DNA of 64,000 nt from NCBI RefSeq assembly GCF_900116065.1, contig NZ_FOZV01000005.1:196001-260000 (forward strand). Direction: 5' to 3'. The translations under genes and the position numbers were made by a program. The stretch is from Brevundimonas viscosa. GTDB taxonomy: Bacteria > Pseudomonadota > Alphaproteobacteria > Caulobacterales > Caulobacteraceae. Every line of letters starts with the position of its first letter. Position 1 is the first letter of the stretch. Of this stretch, positions 9,401 through 18,089 are shown piece after piece. Below the pieces are notes generated by a model. The model was not told the origin of the DNA. It searched no databases and saw only the letters and a program-made list of their open reading frames with translations.

Positions 9401-10035
9401 CCGAACGGCTCGGCCCAGGCCATGGCGGTCTCGAACTCGGGCCGGCTGCCCAGCACGCCGGTGCTGGCGAGATAGGCGATCAGCACCGCCACCACCCCGA
9501 TGTAGGTGGCCATCATCGACCGGGTCACGGTGGCGAGGGTGAAGAACAGGGCCGAGGTCAGGAACACGCCCGTCAGCCCGAACACCAGGTAGGAGTAAGC
9601 GTAGTCGCCGAGCCGCAGCGGACCGACGGTCTCGGGATCGACCCACGGCATGAAGGTGCCGAGCAGGGTGCCGATGGCGATGCTGAGGTAGCACAGCGCC
9701 ACCGCGGCGAAGGCGCCGAGGAAGCGGCCGTACAGATAGGCGCCCTTGGTGATCCGCGTCGACAGGATCAGCGGCCCGAAGCCGGTATGGCTGTCGCGGG
9801 CGATGACGTTGGCGACGATCGCCGTGGTCGCCAGCATGAAGAAGACATTGAAGATGATGTGCGCGCCGGCGAGGGCGTAGGGGGCGTTCTTGTGCACATT
9901 GCCGCCCGAACCGAGCGACACGTTGGGACTGGCCACGGCCCCGAAGGCCAGCAGGCCGAAGACGATGGCAATGACCCAGAAGGCCGGCTGGCGCAGCTGG
10001 TAGCGGAATTCGAAGCTTGCGATCTTTCCGAACAT
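6460..10035 (-). CDS. ABC-2 type permease fused to an M1-family zinc aminopeptidase domain
   Basis: A 1191-residue fusion. Residues ~1-560 carry about twelve hydrophobic helices in two ABC-2-like halves. A soluble region follows with an M1 aminopeptidase domain containing the zinc motif HEFAHQWWAHQ near residue 930 and a downstream zinc-ligand glutamate in GATALSETLAQYS. The ATPase partner lies 10 bases upstream on the same strand. The family is annotated as ABC transporter permease/M1 aminopeptidase; its substrate is unknown. The start at 10035 is preferred because MFGKIASFEFRYQLRQ is the typical N-terminus and the frame upstream overlaps the ATPase stop. Confidence 0.88.
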   Translation of the reverse strand: MFGKIASFEFRYQLRQPAFWVIAIVFGLLAFGAVASPNVSLGSGGNVHKNAPYALAGAHIIFNVFFMLATTAIVANVIARDSHTGFGPLILSTRITKGAYLYGRFLGAFAAVALCYLSIAIGTLLGTFMPWVDPETVGPLRLGDYAYSYLVFGLTGVFLTSALFFTLATVTRSMMATYIGVVAVLIAYLASTGVLGSRPEFETAMAWAEPFGSGAYALVTKYWTAAERNTLNAPLEGVLLWNRVIWTAVGAALLAAAYLLYNPSPKGAKLRKQERMKALVERDAPPAAPVGSLPRPSYGFSSGLAQLVSRTRFEMALVFKSPAWVVLVLLAFAFAVATLFFTGEIYGAPILLVTRVVITALTGTFGLISMVIAIYYSGELVWRDRDRRTHEIVDATPTPDWTFLVPKTLALALVLISTLAVGVLAGVVTQTIKGYTDFELDKYLLWYVLPQGLSFTLLAVLAIFVQALSPNKFVGWAIMVVYLISTIVAVNMGFDHVLYRYGAGIGVPLSDMNGVGDFAGFSAVTDAYWSAFAIILLVIAWGLWRRGTETRLWPRLKRFPRRLAGPAGLIAGVALVAFVGLGSFIYVNTNVWNDYQSRDAREAEQAAYEKALLRFENTPQPEIAHMQLAMDLRPHQPKLTTRGTYVLENRTGEPLSEVHLRWTDDLAMVRLEVEGATVAREWPEFEYRIYRFATPLQPGERRTATFETVLEQRGFKASGNTTRLVDNGTFVNNMEFAPMIGMSRQGLLDDRSKRRKLGLPAELRPAKLEDESARDGNYLGAGWTTADITVTTDADQTVVAPGRMVSDVVQGDRRTSRFVTESPVLNFFSVQSAEYERTARMHDGVELVVFHDPDHDRNVPRMLDALAASLDYFQANFSPYQFRQARIVEFPDYASFAQSYPNTFAWSEGLGFIADLSDETKIDYVTYVAAHEFAHQWWAHQVIGSDQQGATALSETLAQYSALMVMEKLYGREQIRRFLKDELDGYLSARGMERLEELPLMRVENQQYIHYQKGGLVMYLLRDQLGEDAVNRALRRVLAQYAFKGAPWPRSLDLVQALRAEAPADKQALITDLFEKITLYDVKTTGATAIRRADGRWDVAVTVEARKLYADGEGAETEAPLNESFDVGLFTAEPGKGVFDEADVILVERRPIRSGTQTLRFVVDREPKFAGADPFNKWIDRNSDDNVRAVD

Positions 10036-10045
10036 GATCGCGCCC

Positions 10046-10924
10046 TCAGGCCGCGCGGCGCGAAGCGGCGACGGTGGCGAGGTAGACATCTTCCAGCCCG
10101 CCCGGCGCCCGTTCGAAACCGTCGCCCGGGTGGCTGTCGGAGAGGACGTGGACCACGGTGCGCCCGCCGAGCAGGCGGGTCGAGATGACCTTGTGCGAGC
10201 TCTGGAACTCGGCGAGGTCGGCCTTGTCGATGACGCGCCGCCAGACCTTGCCCTCGAGGCTGTGCATCAGGTCGGTGGGGGCGCCCTCCAGCTGGATCTT
10301 GCCGCCGGCCAGCACCGCCATGCGCGGACACAGGTCGGTGACGTCCTCGACGATATGGGTCGACAGGATCACCACCACGTTCTCGCCGACCTCCGCGAGC
10401 AGGTTGAGGAAGCGGTTGCGCTCCTCGGGATCGAGGCCCGCGGTGGGCTCGTCGACGATGATCAGTTCGGGGTTGCCGATCAGCGCCTGGGCGATGCCGA
10501 AACGCTGTCGCATGCCGCCCGAGAAGCCGGCCAGCGCCTTGCCGCGCACCGGCCACAGGTTGACCTGGTGCAGCAGGGCGGTGACCGTCTCCTTGCGCTC
10601 GCGGCCGTTGGCGATGCCCTTCAGCACAGCCATGTGGTCCAGCATGTCCCAGGCCGAGACCCGCGGATAGACGCCGAAGTCCTGCGGCAGGTAGCCGAGC
10701 ACGCGGCGCAGCTTCTCCGGCTCCTTGATGACGTCGATGTCGCCGAAGCGGATCGAGCCCGAGGTCGGGGTCTGCAGGGTGGCGATCGAGCGCATCAGCG
10801 TCGACTTGCCCGCCCCGTTCGGACCCAGCAGGCCGAACATGCCCTTGGGAATGGTCAGGCTGACGTCGTCCAGCGCCCGCGTTCCGTTGCCGTAGACGTG
10901 GGTCAGGTTCTCGATCGTCAGCAT
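10046..10924 (-). CDS. ABC transporter ATP-binding protein
   Basis: 292 residues with Walker A GPNGAGKST, Q-loop YLPQDFGVYP, signature FSGGMRQRFGIAQAL, Walker B LIIVDEPTAGLD and H-loop STHI. It is an ABC-2-type ATPase that energises the adjacent permease-M1 fusion. The two genes form a two-gene operon with a 10-base gap. The final ~60 residues after the H-loop form the regulatory extension common to exporters of this class. Confidence 0.92.
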   Translation of the reverse strand: MLTIENLTHVYGNGTRALDDVSLTIPKGMFGLLGPNGAGKSTLMRSIATLQTPTSGSIRFGDIDVIKEPEKLRRVLGYLPQDFGVYPRVSAWDMLDHMAVLKGIANGRERKETVTALLHQVNLWPVRGKALAGFSGGMRQRFGIAQALIGNPELIIVDEPTAGLDPEERNRFLNLLAEVGENVVVILSTHIVEDVTDLCPRMAVLAGGKIQLEGAPTDLMHSLEGKVWRRVIDKADLAEFQSSHKVISTRLLGGRTVVHVLSDSHPGDGFERAPGGLEDVYLATVAASRRAA

Positions 10925-11026
10925 GCGCGCATCCCCCTCTGGTGCGCCTCTACCCTGTCGTCGGCGTCCCGGGGTCGCAAGTTAAACATGGGTCAGGTTG
11001 GCGCAGGCGCCTTTGGAGGCGACCTC

Positions 11027-13174
11027 TCAGCCCCTTGCGGCGGTCGCACCCTTGGCCTGCAGCCGCCAAGCGTGCAGCAGCGGTTCGGTATAGCCGTTCG
11101 GCTGGCGCGTCCCCTCGAACACCAGCGCCCGCGCCGCCTGGAAGGCGAGGCTGTTCGCCGGGTCGTCCGCCATGGGCCGGTAGAGCGCATCGCCGACGTT
11201 CTGGGCGTCGACCTTGGCGGCCATCCTCAGCAGGGCGGCGTCGACCTGGGCCGCCGTGCAGACGCCGTGCAGCAGCCAGTTGGCCATGTGCTGCGAGGAG
11301 ATGCGCAGGGTGGCCCGGTCCTCCATCAGGCCGACGTCGTGGATATCGGGCACCTTGGAGCAGCCGACGCCCTGGTCGATCCAGCGGACCACATAGCCGA
11401 GCAGCCCCTGGGCGTTGTTGTCCAGCTCCTCGGCGACCTCCGCCTCCGACCAGTTCCGCCCCTCGGCCAGCGGCGGGGTGAGCAGGTCGGCCAGCGGCGG
11501 ACACGGACGGGCGGCGATTTCCGCCCGCAGGGCGAAGACGTCGGTCTGGTGGTAGTGCAGGGCGTGCAACGTCGCCGCCGTCGGCGAGGGCACCCAGGCG
11601 GTGTTGGCGCCGGTCTTCGGATGGCCCGCCTTCTGCTCCAGCATCTCCGCCATGCGGTCGGGCGCGGCCCACATGCCCTTGCCGATCTGGGCCCGGCCGT
11701 CGAGGCCGCAGGCCAGTCCGATGGCGACGTTGCGCGCCTCGTAGGCGGCGATCCACGGCGTCGCCTTCATCTCCGCCTTCCTCACCACCGGGCCGCCCTG
11801 CATGCAGCTGTGGATCTCGTCCCCGGTGCGGTCGAGGAAGCCGGTGTTGATGAAGACGATGCGGTCGCGCACCGCGTGGATGCAGGCGGCGAGGTTGGCC
11901 GAGGTGCGGCGCTCCTCGTCCATGACGCCGACCTTGACCGTGCACCGCTCCAGCCCCAGCAGGTCCTCCACCGCATCGAACAGGTCGTTGGTGAAGGCGC
12001 ACTCATCCGGACCGTGCATCTTCGGCTTGACGATGTAGATCGAGCCGGCGCGGCTGTTGCGGAAGCGGCCCAGCCCCTTGAGGTCGTGCAGACCGACCAG
12101 GCTGGTGACGATGGCGTCGAGAACGCCCTCCGGCGCCTCCGATCCGTCCGGCAGCAGGACGGCGGGCGTGGTCATCAGGTGGCCGACGTTGCGCACGAAC
12201 AGCAGGCTCCGCCCCGGCAGGGTCAGGCCCTCCCCGTCCGGCGCGGCGTAGGTCCGGTCCTCCGCCAGCGCCCGCGTCACCTGCCGGTCGCCCTTGGCGA
12301 AGGTCTCGACCAGGTCGCCCCGCATCAGCCCCAGCCAGTTGCGGTAGGCCGCAACCTTGTCGGCGGCGTCGACGGCGGCGACAGAGTCCTCGAGGTCGAC
12401 GATGGTGGTCAGCGCCGCCTCCAGCACCACGTCGGCCAGCCCTGCCGGATCGTCGCGGCCGATCGGGTGGCCGCGGTCCAGCACCAGTTCGATGTGCAGG
12501 CCGTGATGGCGCAGCAGCACCGCCTCGGGCCCGGCCGGGTCACCGCGCCAGCCGACCAGCTGCGCCGGGTCGCGCAAGGCTGGAGACAGCCGCCCGTCGA
12601 TCACCGCATAGCCGGCGGCGTCCGCATGCGAGCCTTCCGCCAGCGGCGCCGCCTCGTCGAGGAAGGCCTTGGCCCGCGCCACCACCCGGACGCCGCGTCC
12701 CGCGTCGTAGGACCCCGACGGCGGCAGGTCGCCCAGCGCGTCCGTGCCGTAGAGAGCGTCGTACAGACTGCCCCAGCGGGCGTTGGCGGCGTTGAGCACG
12801 AAGCGGGCGTTCAGCGACGGAACCACCAGCTGGGGGCCGGCTGTCGCGGCGATCTCCGGATCGACATTGCGGGTGGCGACGGTGAACGGCTGCGGCTCAG
12901 GCGCGAGATAGCCAATGGTGCGCAGGTAGGCCTCGGTCGCCGCCGGATCATGCGACTGACCCCTTCGCGCGGCGTGCCAGTCGTCCAGCGCCGCCTGCAG
13001 CCGGTCGCGCGCCTTCAGCAGGTCGCGGTTGCGCGGGGCGAAACGCTCGAACAGCGTCGCCGCCCCGCTCCAGAAGGCCTCGGCCCCGATCCCGACCCCG
13101 TCCAGCGCCTCGTTTTCGATGAAGGCGGCCAGCTCGCTGGCGACCTGGAGACCGGCGCGGGACGTCATCGTCAT
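11027..13174 (-). CDS. glcB: Malate synthase G
   Basis: 715 residues, the usual length of the G isoform. It condenses glyoxylate and acetyl-CoA to malate in the cytosol. Visible landmarks include the N-terminal [24 protein letters not shown], the [17 protein letters not shown] segment, [15 protein letters not shown], and [19 protein letters not shown]. The C-terminal domain contains [20 protein letters not shown] and [22 protein letters not shown] ribosome site precedes the ATG at 13174. No isocitrate lyase gene is nearby, so this window does not show whether it serves the glyoxylate bypass or glycolate use. Confidence 0.96.
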   Translation of the reverse strand: MTMTSRAGLQVASELAAFIENEALDGVGIGAEAFWSGAATLFERFAPRNRDLLKARDRLQAALDDWHAARRGQSHDPAATEAYLRTIGYLAPEPQPFTVATRNVDPEIAATAGPQLVVPSLNARFVLNAANARWGSLYDALYGTDALGDLPPSGSYDAGRGVRVVARAKAFLDEAAPLAEGSHADAAGYAVIDGRLSPALRDPAQLVGWRGDPAGPEAVLLRHHGLHIELVLDRGHPIGRDDPAGLADVVLEAALTTIVDLEDSVAAVDAADKVAAYRNWLGLMRGDLVETFAKGDRQVTRALAEDRTYAAPDGEGLTLPGRSLLFVRNVGHLMTTPAVLLPDGSEAPEGVLDAIVTSLVGLHDLKGLGRFRNSRAGSIYIVKPKMHGPDECAFTNDLFDAVEDLLGLERCTVKVGVMDEERRTSANLAACIHAVRDRIVFINTGFLDRTGDEIHSCMQGGPVVRKAEMKATPWIAAYEARNVAIGLACGLDGRAQIGKGMWAAPDRMAEMLEQKAGHPKTGANTAWVPSPTAATLHALHYHQTDVFALRAEIAARPCPPLADLLTPPLAEGRNWSEAEVAEELDNNAQGLLGYVVRWIDQGVGCSKVPDIHDVGLMEDRATLRISSQHMANWLLHGVCTAAQVDAALLRMAAKVDAQNVGDALYRPMADDPANSLAFQAARALVFEGTRQPNGYTEPLLHAWRLQAKGATAARG

Positions 13175-13496
13175 GGGCTTTTCCTCGGAGGCGACGCTGT
13201 AACATTCCGTGATGACGCCGCGTAAGTCGAGACGATTGAGCGTGGCTGTGGTTCCCTTCGCCTTGACCGCGCCGCAATGAAGGCCCATCTGGTGCTGCAT
13301 CGCACCACGCGATGTCCGGCGCGCTCCAGTGCGTGAGGGTCCTTCGGGACCAGTCTGTAGAAGCGCCCCGGCTCCTCAAGATCCTTCGTCGTCCCGTCAC
13401 GCAGGGCGACGCCCGTTTCCCGCCCCCGAGGGGGCCGGTTGCGCGCGTCGCCCGGCGAGTTCCGGTCGTGCGCGCCGCCGCACATGAAAGACCGAC
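13175..13496. promoter_or_regulatory. Divergent promoter region and long leader of the helicase gene, with a TTCG tetraloop hairpin
   Basis: This 322-base gap separates the divergent malate synthase and RNA helicase genes. At 13338-13351 a five-base stem GGTCC/GGACC closes a TTCG loop, an unusually stable RNA hairpin on the helicase strand. No convincing ORF or tRNA is visible. A structured leader would fit the cold- or self-regulated expression known for some DEAD-box helicases, but that is inference. Confidence 0.4.
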
Positions 13497-14993
13497 GTGA
13501 CGAACACGACCTTTGAATCGATGGGCCTGAACCCGGCCCTGCTCTCCGCCCTCAAGGCCGAGGGCTATGAAACGCCCACCCCGATCCAGTCCAAGGCCAT
13601 CCCCGACGTGATGGCCGGCAAGGACCTGCTGGGCATCGCCCAGACCGGCACCGGCAAGACCGCGGCCTTCGCCCTGCCGATCCTGCACCGGCTGGCCGCC
13701 AACCGCACCGCTCCCGTGCCGCGCACGACGCGCTGCCTGGTGCTGTCGCCGACCCGCGAACTCGCCACCCAGATCGGCGAGAGCTTCAAGGCCTACGGCA
13801 AGCACCTCGGCTTCCGCGTCGCCGTCATCTTCGGCGGCGTGAAGTACGGCGCCCAGGAGCGCGCCCTGCAGCAGGGTCTCGACATCCTGGTGGCCGCTCC
13901 CGGCCGCCTGCTCGACCACATCCAGCAGAAGACCCTCGACCTCAGCTCGACCGAGATCTTCGTCCTCGACGAGGCCGACCAGATGCTGGACCTCGGCTTC
14001 ATCAAGCCGATCCGCCAGATCACCTCGCGCCTGCCCGCGCGGCGCCAGAACCTGTTCTTCTCGGCCACCATGCCGTCGGAGATCGGCAAGCTGGCCGGCG
14101 AGCTGCTCAAGGATCCGGTCAAGGTGCAGGTGACGCCGCAGGCGACCACCGTCGAGCGCATCAACCAGTCGGTGATCTGGGTCGAACAGGGCCGCAAGCG
14201 CGCCCTGCTGACCGAGCTGTTCTCCGACCCCGCCTACACGCGCTGCCTGGTCTTCACCAAGACCAAGCACGGGGCCGACAAGGTCGCCGCCTACCTCGAG
14301 GCCGGCGGCGTCGAGGCCGGGGCCATCCACGGCAACAAGAGCCAGCCGCAGCGCGAGCGCGCGCTCGAGGCCTTCAAGAACGGCAAGCTGCGCGTGCTCG
14401 TCGCCACCGACATCGCCGCCCGCGGCATCGACGTCGACAAGGTCACCCACGTGGTCAACTTCGAGCTGCCCTTCGTACCCGAAGCCTACGTCCACCGCAT
14501 CGGCCGCACCGCGCGCGCCGGCTCGGACGGCACCGCCATCAGCTTCGTCGCCGGCGACGAGATGAAGCTGCTCAAGGACATCGAGAAGGTCACCCGCCAG
14601 AAGATCCCGGCCATCGACCGCCGCAACGACAAGCAGCTGGCGCAGCTGGACGCCTCGATCATGGCGTCCGGCGTCGGCAAGAAGGCCAGCATCGACAGCG
14701 CCGGCAAGTCGGAGCAGCAGGGCCGTGGCGGCCGCGGCCGCAACCCGCGTCGCGACGGCGTCCGGCCCGAGGGCGGCGGCCAGCCTCACCGTCAGCGCAA
14801 GGGCGGTCAGCGCGACCGCACCCACCACGCCGAGCGCCCGGCCGCGGCCTACGATCCGATGGCCGGTGACCGCGCCCGCACGGTCAACAACGACCCGCGT
14901 CAGGCCGAGCCCAAGCCGGTCGGCGAACTGAAGCGCCGCCCGCGCCGCCGCCGCCCGTCCAACGGCGGCAAGGGCTACGCCGCCCAGGGCTGA
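13497..14993 (+). CDS. rhlE: DEAD-box ATP-dependent RNA helicase, RhlE type
   Basis: 498 residues. Helicase motifs appear in order: Q motif PTPIQSKAIPDV, motif I AQTGTGKT, Ia PTRELATQ, Ib APGRLLDH, II DEAD, III SAT, then motifs V and VI ending HRIGRTARAG. A basic Arg/Gly/His/Pro-rich tail after about residue 400 is an RNA-binding extension. The protein unwinds short RNA duplexes in ribosome assembly or mRNA decay. Translation starts at GTG 13497, with no upstream alternative in frame that fits. The stop is 4 bases from the stop of the convergent DapA-family gene. Confidence 0.92.
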   Translation: MTNTTFESMGLNPALLSALKAEGYETPTPIQSKAIPDVMAGKDLLGIAQTGTGKTAAFALPILHRLAANRTAPVPRTTRCLVLSPTRELATQIGESFKAYGKHLGFRVAVIFGGVKYGAQERALQQGLDILVAAPGRLLDHIQQKTLDLSSTEIFVLDEADQMLDLGFIKPIRQITSRLPARRQNLFFSATMPSEIGKLAGELLKDPVKVQVTPQATTVERINQSVIWVEQGRKRALLTELFSDPAYTRCLVFTKTKHGADKVAAYLEAGGVEAGAIHGNKSQPQRERALEAFKNGKLRVLVATDIAARGIDVDKVTHVVNFELPFVPEAYVHRIGRTARAGSDGTAISFVAGDEMKLLKDIEKVTRQKIPAIDRRNDKQLAQLDASIMASGVGKKASIDSAGKSEQQGRGGRGRNPRRDGVRPEGGGQPHRQRKGGQRDRTHHAERPAAAYDPMAGDRARTVNNDPRQAEPKPVGELKRRPRRRRPSNGGKGYAAQG

Positions 14994-14997
14994 CGCC

Positions 14998-15894
14998 TCA
15001 GGCGGCGGCCTCCTCCCGGGCGGACAGCCGTTCCACCGTCTCGGCCAACGACGCCCGCGCCTCGACCGGCGGCGGCGCCAGCGGCCGCGGCGGCGGATAG
15101 TCTCCGAGCCCCAGCAAGCTGGCCGCCGCACTCATCACCCTCACGCCGCCGTGGGCGTAGAGCAGCGTCCACAGCGGGGTCAGATCGGCGCTGACGGCGT
15201 CGATCCGGTCCTGATCGTCCGCCCGCGCCGCCCGCGCGAGCGCCAGGGCGAGGCGCGGGAAGAGGCCGGCCGTCACGCTGTACCAGGCTGCGCCGCCGGC
15301 GCGGAGCGCGGAAGCGGCCGTCGCGTCGCCGCTGAAGCCGAGGCGCAGCTCGGCCCCCTCGAGCCTGGCGAGCAGGCCTGCGAAATCACCGTCCGCCGGC
15401 GCCGGCGCCTTGGCGGCCTGCACCGGGGGGAGGGCGGCGAGCCGGTCGAAGAGGTCCGGGCTGAAGGCGAAGCGGGTGGCGCCCGGATTGTCGTAGAGGC
15501 ACAGCGGCAGATCGCTCGCCCCCGCGACGGTCCGAACGTGGCTCTCGGCCTCGACCTCGGTCAGGGGGGTGTAGGAGACCATGGCCAGAAGCCCCGCTGC
15601 GGCGCCCGCATGTTCGGCGTCACGGGCCAGCTCGCAGGCGGCCCTCGTCGTCAGGGCGCCGATCCCGGCGAGGACGGGCGTGGCGCCGGCCGCTTCCACC
15701 GCCGCCTCGATGGCGCGCCGCCGCTGGGCCCGGTCCAGGTAGGCGTAGGCGCCGGTGCTGCCCAGGACGCAGATGGAGTCGACGTTCGCCGCCGAAAGTC
15801 GCTCGACCCTGCGCTGCAACGCATCGACGTCCACGACGCCGGCGACGTCTGTCGGGGTGGGCGGAAAGGCTGACACGCCTTCGAACAGCGCCAT
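14998..15894 (-). CDS. DapA/NanA-family class I aldolase (dihydrodipicolinate synthase-like)
   Basis: 298-residue TIM-barrel protein. It has the GSTGAY phosphate/carboxylate loop near residue 45, the catalytic tyrosine in LCLYDNPGATR, and a candidate Schiff-base lysine in VQAAKAPAP. The fold suits addition or cleavage of pyruvate-derived substrates, but divergence from true DapA makes the substrate uncertain. The ATG at 15894 is preferred over 15924 because GGAGA sits just ahead of it. It is monocistronic and faces the helicase gene tail to tail. Confidence 0.75.
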   Translation of the reverse strand: MALFEGVSAFPPTPTDVAGVVDVDALQRRVERLSAANVDSICVLGSTGAYAYLDRAQRRRAIEAAVEAAGATPVLAGIGALTTRAACELARDAEHAGAAAGLLAMVSYTPLTEVEAESHVRTVAGASDLPLCLYDNPGATRFAFSPDLFDRLAALPPVQAAKAPAPADGDFAGLLARLEGAELRLGFSGDATAASALRAGGAAWYSVTAGLFPRLALALARAARADDQDRIDAVSADLTPLWTLLYAHGGVRVMSAAASLLGLGDYPPPRPLAPPPVEARASLAETVERLSAREEAAA

Positions 15895-15987
15895 GGGGGT
15901 CTCCGGCTTGCGAGGCTCCGGCATAGCGCGGCAATGAAGACTTCGGCTGACAAACCCCGTTACGCCAGGTTTCAGCGGAACGAAGAA

Positions 15988-16013
15988 CGCCCGCCGGGTC
16001 TCCCCGGCGGGCG
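15988..16013 (-). terminator. Terminator hairpin downstream of ctrA
   Basis: An eleven-base perfect stem (CGCCCGCCGGG / CCCGGCGGGCG) with a four-base loop, 25 bases beyond the ctrA stop. On the ctrA strand it is followed by TTCTTCGTT, a weak T-rich tail. Confidence 0.75.
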
Positions 16014-16038
16014 CTTCCTTGTCCGATATCCGCCCCGG

Positions 16039-16740
16039 TCAGGCGGCGGCGCTGACCGCGCCCTCGGCCGGGTCGCGCAGGACGTAGCCGCGGCCCCAGA
16101 CGGTTTCGATGTAGTGCTTGCCGCCGGCCGCCGTGGCCAGCTTCTTGCGCAGCTTGCAGATGAAGACGTCGATGATCTTCAGCTCCGGCTCGTCCATGCC
16201 GCCGTACAGGTGGTTGAGGAACATCTCCTTGGTCAGGGTCGTGCCCTTGCGCAGGGAGAGGAGCTCCAGCATCTGGTACTCCTTGCCGGTCAGGTGGACG
16301 CGGTGGCCGTTCACCTCGACGGTCTTGGCGTCCAGGTTCACCGCGATCTCGCCGGTGTGGATGATCGCCTGGGCGTGGCCCTTGGAGCGACGCACCACGG
16401 CGTGGGTGCGGGCGATCAGCTCGTCCTTGTGGAACGGCTTGGTCATGTAGTCGTCGGCGCCGCCGCCGAAGGTCTTGACCTTGGTCTCGATCTCCGAGGT
16501 GCCCGAGAGGATCATCACTGGGGTGTTGACCTTGCCGACGCGCAGCTGGCGCAGGACTTCGAGGCCGTTCATGTCAGGCAGGTTGAGGTCGAGCAGGATC
16601 AGATCGTAGTCGTAGATCTTGCCCAGATCGATGCCTTCTTCGCCGAGGTCGGTCGTATAGACGTTGAAGCCTTCCGACTTCAGCATCAGTTCGATGCTTT
16701 GCGCGGTCGCGTGATCGTCTTCGATAAGCAGGACGCGCAT
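16039..16740 (-). CDS. ctrA: Cell-cycle master response regulator CtrA
   Basis: The 233-residue product begins [20 protein letters not shown] and has receiver aspartate Asp51 in [13 protein letters not shown], Thr/Lys signalling residues in ILSG and TKPF, and an OmpR-type winged helix from about residue 125. The C-terminus ends in two alanines (VSAAA), the ClpXP degradation tag of Caulobacter CtrA. CtrA~P silences the replication origin and activates division and motility genes; it receives phosphate from CckA through ChpT, both encoded later in this window. A strong GGAGGGG ribosome site precedes the ATG. The upstream region holds TTAA half-sites and clustered GANTC sites. Confidence 0.98.
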   Translation of the reverse strand: MRVLLIEDDHATAQSIELMLKSEGFNVYTTDLGEEGIDLGKIYDYDLILLDLNLPDMNGLEVLRQLRVGKVNTPVMILSGTSEIETKVKTFGGGADDYMTKPFHKDELIARTHAVVRRSKGHAQAIIHTGEIAVNLDAKTVEVNGHRVHLTGKEYQMLELLSLRKGTTLTKEMFLNHLYGGMDEPELKIIDVFICKLRKKLATAAGGKHYIETVWGRGYVLRDPAEGAVSAAA

Positions 16741-16810
16741 TTGTTGCCCCTCCAGGCAAAGCTTGGCGTTGGACGTTACTGTCCCGTTTCCGGGTAACCT
16801 TGTTCGGACG

Positions 16811-16944
16811 TTAACCCCCCAAAAACTTAAGAAGGGTTAACGCGACTGGTTAATGACGAATCTAGGCTGATTTGCGAATCGCCGTCGAGAGTCCCGAGTC
16901 AAGGCGACGAAGTTTTTCGTCGCCGCCCGCCCTACGTCCGAATC
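16811..16944 (-). promoter_or_regulatory. ctrA promoter region: four TTAA half-sites and five GANTC (CcrM) sites
   Basis: TTAA occurs at 16811, 16827, 16837 and 16850, with gaps of 12, 6 and 9 bases; canonical CtrA boxes are TTAA-N7-TTAA, so these are imperfect. GANTC, the CcrM methylation target, occurs at 16858, 16876, 16889, 16896 and 16940. In Caulobacter, ctrA transcription responds to CtrA autoregulation and to the methylation state of a promoter GANTC read by GcrA. The same logic is inferred here. Confidence 0.75.
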
Positions 16945-17022
16945 CGACGCATCCTAGGATCATATTCCTACCCTCCGCCGGCGCTGAACGACCGGCGGCG
17001 GGTGGATGATGGAGCAGTGCAG

Positions 17023-17379
17023 ATGGAAGGAACTTACTGGGCCCCGGAGTTCGGTCGCGACCGCATGCGCGCGGGGCTGGCGCTTCAGATCGTCGCCGCC
17101 TCGACGGGCGTGCCGGTCGAAAGCATGACCCGCACCGTGCGCCTGGAGGGGCGGGCCTGCCGGGCGCGCTGGCTGGCGATGTACCTCTCCCACGTCGCCT
17201 TCGGCTGGCCGCTGGAACGCGTCGGCCACGCCTTCGGCATGAACCGGTCGACCGCCGCCGTCGCCTGCCGCTGGGCCGAGGACGAGCGCGACCGGCCGGT
17301 GCTGGACGCCTTGCTGGAGCGGCTGGAGCGCTGCGTGCGCGAGGTACTGGAGGCGCCGGCGTGCGAACTGGGCCTGTGA
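17023..17379 (+). CDS. Stand-alone DnaA domain IV-like DNA-binding protein
   Basis: 118 residues resembling the C-terminal DNA-binding domain of DnaA without AAA+ sequences. The segment ARWLAMYLSHVAFGWPLERVGHAFGMNRSTAAVACRWAEDE (about residues 45-85) aligns with the domain IV helix-turn-helix, where DnaA has IG..FG.RDHTTV. Such proteins may bind DnaA-box-like DNA, as in HdaA/DnaA-derived regulators. GGAG eight bases before the ATG at 17023 supports this start; an in-frame GTG lies at 17002. It is divergent from ctrA and its end overlaps the DUF6456-like gene. Confidence 0.8.
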   Translation: MEGTYWAPEFGRDRMRAGLALQIVAASTGVPVESMTRTVRLEGRACRARWLAMYLSHVAFGWPLERVGHAFGMNRSTAAVACRWAEDERDRPVLDALLERLERCVREVLEAPACELGL

Positions 17380-18089
17380 GCCGGGCGCTGGAACGGGCGC
17401 GTCGCCTGCTCGCCGGCTCCGGCGGATGGATCGAGCCCGCCGGCGCGGCCTACGTCCTGCGCGCCGGTCCCGACCGGCGTTCGCGCGTCTTGCTGACCGT
17501 GGACGAGACGGTGTTCCGGCGACTGGTCGAGACCCCTGGCCTCCGCGCGCGTCGCGGCGGCGGCTGGATCGCCCGGCGCGGAGAGGCGGCCAGCGCCGCC
17601 CCCGCCGCCGGGCGGCCCGGCGTGATCGACGGCGTGCGCACCATCATGGAGGCCGACGGAGAGGCCTCGGTCCGCCGCGCCAACCTGGCCCAGACGCCGG
17701 TGACCTGGCTGGCGCGCCGGGTCGGACCCGACGGGCGGCCCTGGCTTGAGCCGGTCGAAGTGGCCGCGGCCGTCCGCCTGGCGCTGGAAGCCGAGGCGGC
17801 GCTGCGCGGCCCCTCGCTGACGATGCGGTGGGACGCGCTGCCCCGGACCGGCGCCGGCGGCGGCGCGCGCCAGGGCTGCGAGCCGGGCGACCGAGCCCTC
17901 GCGGCGGCGGCGGCCGTTGAGGCGGCCCTGTCCGCCTGCGGTCCGGCCCGGCGCATGGTCGAGCATATCTGTGTGCGCGCCACCGCCCTGCAGGCCGCCG
18001 AGCAGGCCCTCGGACTGCGCCGCCGGACCGGCAAGGTGCTTCTCCGGCAGGGTCTGCAGGCGCTGGCGCGGCACTATCGTCTCGGATGA
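17361..18089 (+). CDS. DUF6456-like helix-turn-helix protein
   Basis: Residues ~95-242 match the DUF6456 pattern: LARRVGPDGRPWLEPVEVAAAVRL, MRWDALP, then ALSACGPARRMVEHICV and a terminal LRRRTGKVLLRQGLQALARHY. The first ~85 residues are variable. The coding sequence overlaps the DnaA-domain gene. Starts are GTG 17361 or GTG 17376, the latter forming a GTGA overlap with the preceding stop, so translational coupling is likely. It is probably DNA-binding; function is unknown. Confidence 0.75.
   Translation: MRTGPVSRALERARRLLAGSGGWIEPAGAAYVLRAGPDRRSRVLLTVDETVFRRLVETPGLRARRGGGWIARRGEAASAAPAAGRPGVIDGVRTIMEADGEASVRRANLAQTPVTWLARRVGPDGRPWLEPVEVAAAVRLALEAEAALRGPSLTMRWDALPRTGAGGGARQGCEPGDRALAAAAAVEAALSACGPARRMVEHICVRATALQAAEQALGLRRRTGKVLLRQGLQALARHYRLG

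Noticed and set aside
7006..10188. Long open frame on the + strand opposite the permease-M1 gene
   Set aside because: Low-complexity Arg/Gln/Gly/His-rich translation typical of antisense frames in GC-rich DNA; the opposite strand carries clear domains.
13312..13500. 62-residue open frame in the malate synthase-helicase gap
   Set aside because: Arg/Pro/Val-rich with no ribosome site or domain; the helicase GTG start overlaps its end.
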